Assembly (NCBI GenBank): GCA_023228025.1 | Contig: JALOCD010000062.1 | Location: 1 to 24,720 of the forward strand | Source of the DNA: Prolixibacteraceae bacterium | Lineage (GTDB): Bacteria; Bacteroidota; Bacteroidia; Bacteroidales; Prolixibacteraceae | DNA: 24,720 bases | Direction: 5' to 3' | In this document: in pieces, positions 17,171-24,600 of the stretch | Position numbering within the stretch: the stretch's first letter is position 1 | Layout: the number at the start of each line of letters is the position of its first letter | Notes under the pieces: generated by a model | What the model was told of the DNA's origin: nothing | What the model saw: only the letters and a program-made list of their open reading frames with translations | Database searches by the model: none | Translations under genes and position numbers: made by a program

Positions 17171-17203
17171 ACACCTGTCAGGTCTTGGAGACCTGACAGG
17201 TGT
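17171..17203. repeat. Perfect 15-bp hairpin overlapping the end of dinB
   Basis: ACACCTGTCAGGTCT (17171-17185), loop TGG, AGACCTGACAGGTGT (17189-17203). It looks like a dispersed intergenic palindrome. It contains the dinB stop codon and encodes the last residues of DinB. No T-run follows on the minus strand, so an intrinsic terminator is unlikely, although the stem could slow or attenuate read-through to dnaE. Confidence 0.85.
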
Positions 17204-18359
17204 TTAACGCCGGCATCCCCGAGGCGCGCCGGATCGCCCCCGGCCCAAAGCGAAGCCGGATCCTGTCCATGGAGAGATAGAGTTTGATCTGCTCTTCGTT
17301 GTCGTCGAACAGGTTCAACTGCTGCACGCCGTGGATCAGTCCGCCAAGTTTCACCCCGATCAGCCGGATCAGCATCCTTCGTTCGTACAGCCGTCTGAAC
17401 AGCTCCCTGACAGTGGCGATCAGCACATGGTCGAAGGAGGTGTATTCGATCTTTTTCTGCAGCGTATGCGTATCGTAGTTGGCATACCTGATCTTCACCG
17501 TTACCACGGAGGTGAGCTTCTCATTTTTCCGCAGTTTGAAGCAGAGTTTCTCCGTCATCGAGATCAGCAGTTGGTCGAGCATCGCCACATCGATGGTGTC
17601 GGTTTCGAAGGTGCGCTCCTTGCTGATCGACTTCTCCTCGCTGTAGGGCACCACCGGGGTAAAATCGATGCCATGGGCGCGCCGCCAGATCTCGATGCCG
17701 TTTTTCCCCAGTACACTTTGCACCATTTCGACAGGAACGGAGCTCAGGGTCTGGATGGTGGATACCCCCATCGATCTCAACAACTGATAGGTCTTGTCTC
17801 CAACCATGGGAATTTTTCGGATCGACAAAGGATTGAGAAAAGGTTGGACAAAATCTTTGTCAACATGCTTCTCCCCGTTGGGTTTGGCTTCGCCCGTGGC
17901 AATCTTGCTCACGGTCTTGTTCACCGAGAGGCCGAAGGAGATGGGCAGGCCCGTTTCGCTGATGATGGATTGGCGCAGTTCGTGCGACCATTTGAGGGCG
18001 CCCCAGTAACGGTCGATCCCGGAGATATCGAGGTAGTGCTCGTCGATTGAGGCCTTTTCGTACATTGGGGCCTTGGCGGCAATCACCTCTGTCACCAGTT
18101 TGGAATATCGGCTGTAGGAATCCATGTCGCCGCGGATTACGACCGCTTCGCGGCAGAGGTTCAGCGCCATCTTCATCGGCATGGCCGAATGGACCCCGAA
18201 CCTTCGCGCCTCGTAGCTGCAACTGGCCACTACTCCCCGGTCGGAGATTCCGCCAATGACCACGGGCTTGCCAATGAGGTCCGAATTAAGCAACCGCTCC
18301 ACCGATACGAAAAATGTATCCAGATCCATGTGTAATATTGTTCTGTCCTGAAGTTGCAT
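17178..18359 (-). CDS. dinB: Y-family DNA polymerase IV
   Basis: A 393-residue Y-family translesion polymerase. The catalytic site has Asp12 in HMDLDTFFVSVE and Asp106-Glu107 in ASIDEHYLD. The nucleotide-contact stretch SYEARRFGVHSAMP is present. A helix-hairpin-helix region (about 185-210, RKIPMVGDKTYQLLRSMG) and a little-finger domain (about 245-345) follow. QLNLF at 347-351 is a good beta-clamp-binding motif. ATG 18359 gives MQLQDRTILHMDLD; Met11 is too close to the catalytic Asp to be the start. The last eight or so residues (NTCQVSKT) come from a hairpin repeat that seems to have replaced the normal tail. It is divergent from the S24 regulator and upstream of dnaE, so the two polymerases probably form one inducible unit. 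It bypasses template lesions and can cause mutations. Confidence 0.92.
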   Translation of the reverse strand: MQLQDRTILHMDLDTFFVSVERLLNSDLIGKPVVIGGISDRGVVASCSYEARRFGVHSAMPMKMALNLCREAVVIRGDMDSYSRYSKLVTEVIAAKAPMYEKASIDEHYLDISGIDRYWGALKWSHELRQSIISETGLPISFGLSVNKTVSKIATGEAKPNGEKHVDKDFVQPFLNPLSIRKIPMVGDKTYQLLRSMGVSTIQTLSSVPVEMVQSVLGKNGIEIWRRAHGIDFTPVVPYSEEKSISKERTFETDTIDVAMLDQLLISMTEKLCFKLRKNEKLTSVVTVKIRYANYDTHTLQKKIEYTSFDHVLIATVRELFRRLYERRMLIRLIGVKLGGLIHGVQQLNLFDDNEEQIKLYLSMDRIRLRFGPGAIRRASGMPALNTCQVSKT

Positions 18360-18381
18360 CTCCCTTGCTTTGCTCGTTTTA

Positions 18382-18494
18382 AAATATTACACAGAGTTGC
18401 ACAGAGGAGTCACAGAGAACCACGGAGACCATGAAAAAAATATTTTTGCTCTGTGTAACTCTGTGACTCCTCTGTGCAACTCTGTGTAATATTT
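18382..18494. repeat. 36-bp perfect inverted repeat of CACAGAG heptads in the dinB/regulator intergenic region
   Basis: Arms 18382-18417 and 18459-18494 are perfect reverse complements. CACAGAG units begin at 18390, 18400 and 18411, with a variant CACGGAG at 18421. Mirror units CTCTGTG begin at 18449, 18459, 18470 and 18480. Spacing is 10, 11, 10 on both sides, one helical turn each. It resembles dispersed CACAGAG-type intergenic repeats of environmental bacteria, but its place between two divergent genes makes a regulatory effect possible. Confidence 0.9.
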
Positions 18495-18543
18495 ATTTGG
18501 TTCATTCGAAACAATTATTTACTTTTGACTATATAAGTGTCAA

Positions 18544-18551
18544 TCGTACGA
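18544..18551. promoter_or_regulatory. Candidate operator palindrome upstream of the S24 regulator
   Basis: TCGTACGA is an 8-bp perfect palindrome, 33 bp before the regulator ATG, in an AT-rich stretch that must hold its promoter (TATAAT at 18558-18563). It is the only short palindrome I see near that start. It could be an autoregulatory site, but its length is close to what chance allows. Confidence 0.25.
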
Positions 18552-18584
18552 CTACAATATAATCAATTTTAAAACATTTGCTAC

Positions 18585-19382
18585 ATGTTCTTCTCGGAAA
18601 ATTTAAAATTTTTGCGAAAAAGGAGGAGGCTGACGCAACAGGAGGTGGCAGAGACACTGCAAACCAAACGGTCGAGCATCAACAATTATGAGAACGGTAC
18701 CACCTTTCCGCCTGTGAACATCCTGATTGGTCTCTCCGATCTGTTTCATCTCTCCATCGATACGCTGGTGCGCATCAACCTGTCGGGATTGCGCGAGAGC
18801 CAGATGTATGTCATCGAACACGGATCGGATGTGTTTGTGAAGGGGAACGAGGTGCGGGTACTGGCAACTACCGTGGATCCGCAGAACAGGGAGAACATCG
18901 AAATTGTCTCCATCAAGGCGAAAGCCGGTTATACGACAGGCTATTTTGACCCCGAGTTCATCTCCGCACTGCCCAACTTCCAACTTCCGATCTTATCGCG
19001 GGAGAGAAAATACAGGGCCTTTCAGGTTTCAGGCGATTCGATGCTGCCGGTCCGCGACAAAAGCTGGGTGGTTGGGGAGTATGTGCAGGACCTGCACTCC
19101 ATCAAAGACGATCACCCCTATATCGTTTTGACCCTCAACGAAGGGATTGTCTTCAAGATGATAAAGAATGAACTGGCAGGGAAGGGAAGCCTGAAGATGG
19201 TCTCCCTCAACACGGAATATCTCCCCTACGACCTTCCCATCAGCGAGATCAGGGAGATATGGAAGTTTGTGTTGTACATGACGGATGAAATTCCTGAGCC
19301 TGCCGGCAATCAGCAGATTTTCAGCAAGCTGGAGCAGATCCGGCAGGAGATCGGTGAAATCAAAAATCAGGTGATCAATTAA
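18585..19382 (+). CDS. XRE-family regulator with S24 (LexA-like) autoprotease domain
   Basis: A 265-residue protein. Residues 5-62 form an XRE helix-turn-helix (LRKRRRLTQQEVAETLQTKRSSINNYENG). A linker holds the probable self-cleavage site Ala114-Gly115 in KAKAGY. Residues about 140-235 are an S24 domain with nucleophile Ser152 in SGDSMLP and Lys191 in IVFKMIK as the general base, so the Ser-Lys dyad is intact. The C-terminal 25 residues look like a short amphipathic coil (FSKLEQIRQEIGEIKNQV). By analogy with LexA and CI, it would repress the divergent dinB-dnaE genes and itself until RecA-stimulated cleavage. The HTH is XRE type, not LexA winged helix, so its operator need not resemble an SOS box. 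ATG 18585 gives MFFSENLKFLRKRR, a natural XRE start. Function is inferred from domains and position. Confidence 0.88.
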   Translation: MFFSENLKFLRKRRRLTQQEVAETLQTKRSSINNYENGTTFPPVNILIGLSDLFHLSIDTLVRINLSGLRESQMYVIEHGSDVFVKGNEVRVLATTVDPQNRENIEIVSIKAKAGYTTGYFDPEFISALPNFQLPILSRERKYRAFQVSGDSMLPVRDKSWVVGEYVQDLHSIKDDHPYIVLTLNEGIVFKMIKNELAGKGSLKMVSLNTEYLPYDLPISEIREIWKFVLYMTDEIPEPAGNQQIFSKLEQIRQEIGEIKNQVIN

Positions 19383-19390
19383 TCGCTATT

Positions 19391-19410
19391 TTTTGCCCTG
19401 ACGGGCAAAA
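19391..19410 (+). terminator. Short stem-loop after the S24 regulator
   Basis: TTTTGCCC-TGAC-GGGCAAAA, an 8-bp stem starting 9 bp after the regulator stop and followed by TTCTT. It is a weak intrinsic terminator candidate. Confidence 0.5.
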
Positions 19411-19441
19411 TTCTTCGAACTCCTGGACAAGGCTCAAAATC

Positions 19442-19479
19442 AAGAAGGCCGTCTCAAAATAGATTCAGACGGCCTTCTT
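19442..19479. terminator. Bidirectional terminator between the S24 regulator and gdhA
   Basis: A 13-bp perfect stem (AAGAAGGCCGTCT at 19442-19454 with AGACGGCCTTCTT at 19467-19479) with a 12-nt loop, placed between convergent genes. T-rich sequence borders both sides. Confidence 0.75.
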
Positions 19480-19500
19480 AATCAATAAATTCCGGTAAGG

Positions 19501-20853
19501 TTATACCACGCCCTGGGCGATCATGGCATCAGCCACTTTGATAAAACCTCCAATGTTGGCGCCTTTGACGTAATTGATGAATCCGTCCTTCCCGGTACCA
19601 TATTTCACGCAGGTTTCGTGAATATCGATCATGATCCTGTGCAAACGGGCATCCACCTCTTTACTCGACCATGGCAAACGCATGGAGTTCTGGGCCATTT
19701 CGAGTCCGGATGTGGCTACGCCGCCAGCGTTGGCCGCTTTCCCTGGTCCGTAAAGGATTTTTGCTCCAAGGAATACCTCCACGGCCTCTGGAGTCGATGG
19801 CATGTTGGCCCCTTCGGAGACGACGAAACAGCCGTTTTTGACGAGCAACCTGGCATCCTCCTCGTTGATTTCGTTCTGGGTCGCGCACGGGAAAGCGGCA
19901 TCGCATTTGATGCCCCATGGGGTCTGGCCTTCATGGTATTCGGCGCCGAATTTGTCGGCATACTCTTTGATGCGCCCGCGGCGAATGTTTTTCAATTCAA
20001 GTACATAGGCCAGTTTTTCTTCATTGAACCCTGCGGCATCATAGATAAATCCGGAAGAATCGGACAAGGTAACAACCTTTGCCCCCATGTGGATCAATTT
20101 CTCCACTGCATATTGGGAGACATTCCCGGAACCGGAAACGACTGCAATCTTTCCCTTTAAATCCTGTCCGCGTGTTTTTAGCATCTGGTCGGCAAAATAT
20201 ACGGCACCATATCCCGTTGCTTCCGGACGGATCAAACTGCCTCCCCATTCAATGGCCTTACCCGTCAAAACTCCTGTGAATTCATTTCTGATGCGTTTGT
20301 ACTGACCGTACAAATAGCCAATTTCGCGTCCTCCAACGCCGATGTCACCGGCCGGAACGTCTGTGTCTGCTCCGATATACCGCTGCAATTCGGTCATAAA
20401 ACTCTGACAGAAACGCATCACTTCGTTATCTGATTTTCCTTTCGGATCAAAGTCTGAACCCCCTTTGCCACCACCCATTGGAAGCGTGGTCAAACTGTTC
20501 TTGAATACCTGCTCGAAGGCCAGGAATTTCAGGATCCCCAGATTAACTGTGGGGTGGAAACGAAGTCCGCCTTTGTATGGGCCGATGGCGCTGTTCATTT
20601 GAATACGAAAGCCTCTGTTTACCTGGATCTCCCCATCATCATCGACCCATGGGACTCTGAACATCATCACCCTTTCAGGTTCTACCATCCGTTCCAAAAC
20701 CTTGGCATAGTGGTATTTTGGATTCTCGTCGATGAAAGGCATCAGCGATTCGACCACCTCTTTTACTGCCTGGTGAAACTCTGATTCCCCGGGATTTTTG
20801 GCAATTACCTTTGCCATGAACTCGTTTACTTTTACGTCTAAAATGTTGTTCAT
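19501..20853 (-). CDS. gdhA: NADP-type glutamate dehydrogenase
   Basis: A 450-residue hexameric-type glutamate dehydrogenase, full family length. It interconverts 2-oxoglutarate plus ammonium and glutamate in the cytoplasm. Glutamate-binding and catalytic motifs are intact: GPYKGGLRFHP with Lys94, LPMGGGKGGSDFDPKGKS with Lys130, and PAGDIGVGGRE with Asp170. The Rossmann motif is VVSGSGNVSQ at 238-247. Ser264-containing TLSDSSGFIYD follows beta-2, which suits the NADP-linked biosynthetic form (EC 1.4.1.4), although coenzyme choice cannot be proven by eye. It appears monocistronic: a strong hairpin lies 21 bp past its stop and 154 bp separate it from the next gene upstream. ATG 20853 gives MNNILDVKVNEFMAKV, a usual start for this subfamily. 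Confidence 0.95.
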   Translation of the reverse strand: MNNILDVKVNEFMAKVIAKNPGESEFHQAVKEVVESLMPFIDENPKYHYAKVLERMVEPERVMMFRVPWVDDDGEIQVNRGFRIQMNSAIGPYKGGLRFHPTVNLGILKFLAFEQVFKNSLTTLPMGGGKGGSDFDPKGKSDNEVMRFCQSFMTELQRYIGADTDVPAGDIGVGGREIGYLYGQYKRIRNEFTGVLTGKAIEWGGSLIRPEATGYGAVYFADQMLKTRGQDLKGKIAVVSGSGNVSQYAVEKLIHMGAKVVTLSDSSGFIYDAAGFNEEKLAYVLELKNIRRGRIKEYADKFGAEYHEGQTPWGIKCDAAFPCATQNEINEEDARLLVKNGCFVVSEGANMPSTPEAVEVFLGAKILYGPGKAANAGGVATSGLEMAQNSMRLPWSSKEVDARLHRIMIDIHETCVKYGTGKDGFINYVKGANIGGFIKVADAMIAQGVV

Positions 20854-20975
20854 CGTACTATGTTTTTGTGAATATTTGAAGAATCGCCTTTGTCAGCCGA
20901 CCAGTGGGAAACCAATCCGCTTCCGGCGATAAAAATAGTATCCGCAAACCATGGTACGGTCTTAGAAAGGTGAAT

Positions 20976-20992
20976 TTACGTGTTTCACGTAA
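20976..20992. promoter_or_regulatory. 7-bp inverted repeat between gdhA and the LuxR-type regulator
   Basis: TTACGTG-TTT-CACGTAA lies 15 bp downstream of the LuxR-type gene and about 122 bp upstream of gdhA. It could be a weak terminator of the former or an operator of the latter. No T-run makes the terminator reading convincing. Confidence 0.35.
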
Positions 20993-21007
20993 GCAGTCGC
21001 AGTTGCT

Positions 21008-21661
21008 TCAGATCTCGATAATGTTGTTCTTAATGGCGAACTTGATCATGTCAACAGTGCTTTTCAGGTTCAGTTTCTGCATGATATGGTTCTTGTGCGA
21101 CTCTACTGTCCGGACACTGATGAAAAAACGGTCGGCAATCTCCTGGTTGGTGTAACTTTCGCCCCAAAGTTTAAGGATCTCAATCTGGCGTGAACTTAGA
21201 CTTTCGGTCTCAGCCCGCTGGTTTAGCCCGTCAGATTTCAGACTGGATATATACCTGTTAAGCAACAGATGAGTGATTGAGGCGCTGTAGTAATCGTGCC
21301 CGTTACGCAAAGTATAAATTGCTTCCACCAGGTTGTTGCGGTCCGAATCCTTGCCTAAGAACCCTTTGGCCCCGGCCTTGATCGTCTTCAACACAATCTC
21401 CTCGCTGTCGATTACAGACGTTACCAGGATTTTTAGTTTGGTGTTGCTGAAATTCAGCTGGACAATCAGGTTCAGATTTCTTACCGAGATATCGTGCATG
21501 TTCAGGATCAATACATGCACCTGCATGGATTTTAATTTTTCGGCCAGTACATTCCGGTCACTGCAAACCAGCACCACCCTGAAATCGGAAACGCCCGAGA
21601 GCATTCCCGAAAGGCTTTCCAACACCAATTTGTGTTCGTCAAAAAGGGCAATGTCAATCAT
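21008..21661 (-). CDS. LuxR/NarL-family regulator with atypical receiver (Asn in place of phospho-acceptor Asp)
   Basis: A 217-residue protein. An N-terminal receiver-like domain (1-120) is followed by a linker and a LuxR-type HTH (about 150-212: LSSRQIEILKLWGESYTNQEI, then SVRTVESHKNHIMQKL). The acid pair is present (Asp8-Glu9 in LFDEH), Thr78/Ser79 lie in LVTSV, and Lys104 lies in FLGKDS. The phospho-acceptor position in LILNMHDIS is Asn54 instead of Asp; Asp57 is three residues on and does not align. It therefore probably does not take phosphate in the ordinary way and may be controlled by binding, dimerisation or partner contact. It lies 34 bp after the two-receiver/ATP-grasp gene on the same strand, so they are probably one operon and may share a pathway. 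Target genes are unknown. Confidence 0.85.
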   Translation of the reverse strand: MIDIALFDEHKLVLESLSGMLSGVSDFRVVLVCSDRNVLAEKLKSMQVHVLILNMHDISVRNLNLIVQLNFSNTKLKILVTSVIDSEEIVLKTIKAGAKGFLGKDSDRNNLVEAIYTLRNGHDYYSASITHLLLNRYISSLKSDGLNQRAETESLSSRQIEILKLWGESYTNQEIADRFFISVRTVESHKNHIMQKLNLKSTVDMIKFAIKNNIIEI

Positions 21662-21695
21662 TCAAAACGCGTTTTCTGATAAATAATAACTTGGT

Positions 21696-24600
21696 TTATT
21701 CGTGCATGATTACTGCGGAAGTTTTAATCCTCCCATCCATCAAAATTGTCAGGGGTTTGTGAAACTGTACGTGTTTGAAAAAAATGGTTTTGTGTATTAC
21801 TTTTTGGCTGTTCAGCATATCCCAGCGAATAAAATCTGTTGGGGAAGTGTGTTTGACTGAGAAGTAACCAATGTTCATAGAAGTCACATTGTGAAAAAAA
21901 TGCGATCCCAAAGAGGAATCCAGCGGATAGTTGTCGAGACTGATTTCAACGATTACCTTGGCTTGCGATATCTGCGACCAGTTGACAGGAATCCCCACAA
22001 ACCGGTCGCGGCTTCCCCATCTGCCCGGTCCAATCAATATATATTGCCTGTTGGCCTTGATCATCATGTTGTTCAAAATCTCTACCTCTGCCGCCATCTC
22101 AATTGTTTTCAGTTTATTGAATGCGGTTGTATCCACAAAAATTACATCCCTGATATCCTTGACCTCCCCATTCCCGAGACTTGACCGGGTAAACAGGGCC
22201 ATCCGTGATTTGTCCAACTGGTCGATCACAATATTTTGAGTCAGCTGATTCCCAATTAACGGTTTGATTTGCAATAGATAAAATGTAGGCAATCCGTTTT
22301 TTGCCCGCTCCAGGTCTACGGCATATTCAATTTCGACAGGGGATCCGAATGCCTCCTTTACGGCATTCAGCAATACACTGATTGTTTCGGCCAGTGGAGC
22401 ATAATTGTATTGCAGGATATCTGCAAAATTGATGATTCGTGGACCACCGGCGGCCAGTCCGGGTTCGACTCGGTCGTTGTTTGCATTGTAAACAGAGGCA
22501 CAATGTGTCAGTGTTCCATGTTTTTCAGCCTCACTGATATTCAGAAGTTTGAGCGCTGCCAACTCTCCATCCTTTAAAAAATCGACCTCCTTAAGTTTGC
22601 AATCGAGTGCATAAAATTGCACCTGCGAACTCACAAGCATATCTTTGATGCTGTAGATGGTCACTTTGGGATATTTGGGCGAAAAACGGTACGATTTCCA
22701 GCCATCGACCACATAAGTTCCCAATCCTACCGCAGCCACTGCGAAACCTTCCTCTGGCTTCATGCTGGCTACCGGATAGAAATTATAGGATTGCGCAACG
22801 CCGCTGATGTTCGGATAATAATAGTCACCATACTGGTTACCCACAAGTACCTGCAACACAACGGCCATCTTTTCCTCTTCAACTTTGTGGTGGATGATAG
22901 AAAAATAATTTCTGGCTTTTTCTGAAAAAGTGGAGGCAAAGACCAGTTTGATGGCATCGCAAAGTTGTTCGAGTACCAGTTTCTTATTGGTTTTGCCATT
23001 CGGGACGATGTAGGTATCGAACACCCCAGCAAATGGCTGCGTGATAGAATCTTCAGATGTGCTTGAAGACCGGACAGCAATGGGCCTGTCGATTTGCGAA
23101 ACAAAAACCTTCAGCTTTTTTAGCAGGGAACCCGAAAGTTGGGACTCCACGAAATGGGCCCGCAGTTCTGCGAACGAAATATCCGTGTCTATGATTTTAT
23201 CAAATAGCTTGTTCTTTGAAATGAAGTGCTGAAATTCATTGGTTCCAATAACTACCGTGATTGGCGCCAGAATATTGATTTTGTTGGTTAATGTCGGAAA
23301 TTCAAGATTGTATATCAGCGTATTGATAAAAGCCAAACCACGTCCTTTGCCTCCCAGTGAACCACCGCAGAAGGAGACAATATTTTTTTCATCTAGGGCG
23401 GATGTCTCGTCAAAACTCAGAATTTTCCCCTTTTTCTTCTCTTCACGGTAGTGTTTGATTGAATCGAGAAAGAACTGCCTCATCTCATCCATGTTCTTGA
23501 AAGTATTGGCAGCTACCGGATTAAGTGTTTTTGCCAGCTGAATCTCTCCCCGGGACATCAGCCAAAGGGATAGTTGGTTTTCTGACGCATGAAGGTAAAG
23601 CGATTCGTCGGGCACCTCTTGCAACAAAGTTTCAAACTCGCGAAGCGATTTGGCTACCCCAATGGTATTACCCTCCCTATCCCTGAATAAAAAATTACCA
23701 AACCCCAGGTAACTAATCAGGTAATGTCTGAGATCGCTTAACAACGACTCCGAATTTTTATTGATAAATGCAACTTCAAGATCCTTTGCCACCTGCTCGT
23801 TCCGGTTTTCTGAAGACTGCAGGATGATAGGAATCTTGGAGATATGGGATTTGGCATATTTGATAAAATTCACTCCGGCATGCTTATCCATTTTCCCATT
23901 CCGGTCGAACTCAACATCGGAAATAACGCAGAGCAGGAAGTCCCTGTACCGATTGAAGATCGCTACCGCCTCTTCATAATTTCTGGCCAGTAAAATCTTG
24001 GGCCTGGAACGCATTTTTGAAATTTTGTCCAGTTCGTTTTTCTCCACTTCCGGTAACAATTGCTGAACCTGGCTAAATACGATGTCGTATAAAAACTGAA
24101 GGTATTTCGAATAGTACAATGGTGAATCTTCTATCAGCAGAATAACCCGTACCAATCCAATTTTGGTGTCGTTCTCGACATTTACCTTGTCCTCGGTCGA
24201 TTTTACAATGGCAAAAAGGATCAGGGAGTCTCCATTCCAAACAAATAGTTGGTCGACTGACCGGATCGTTGGCACCAACTCTTCGAAATACTTGATATCG
24301 CTTTTCTTGTTCAACAACAGATAAATGGGAAGCGATTCCTTTCTTGCGCGAATCTGTTCACTCAAAATTACCGGAGCCTCGCGGTCCATCCCTGCCATCA
24401 GAATGACCAGGTCAAAATTGGAGGTTTCCAATAGACTAAGCGCCTCTTCCGCTGATGATACCCCGGTAATGCGAGGTACTGAAAAGAGGCTGTACTGGTA
24501 GGTCTCACCCATGAATTTCTCAAAAAATGAGTCCTCGCTTTCCAGGATAAAGGCATCGTACAAAGTGGCAACAAATAGGATGTGTTTGATCTTAAAACGC

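Noticed and set aside
16680..17174. Minus-strand frame with FNSQLST repeats
   Set aside because: The repeated peptide is simply the heptamer array read in one frame (seven codons per three heptamers), running into an off-frame part of dnaE.
17171..17203. Hairpin as the intrinsic terminator of dinB
   Set aside because: It is followed on the minus strand by C-rich rather than T-rich sequence and overlaps the coding end.
18525..18563. TTGACT and TATAAT as a sigma-70 promoter for the S24 regulator
   Set aside because: The spacing is 27 bp, too long, and Bacteroidota promoters use a different consensus. No good TAnnTTTG box was found.
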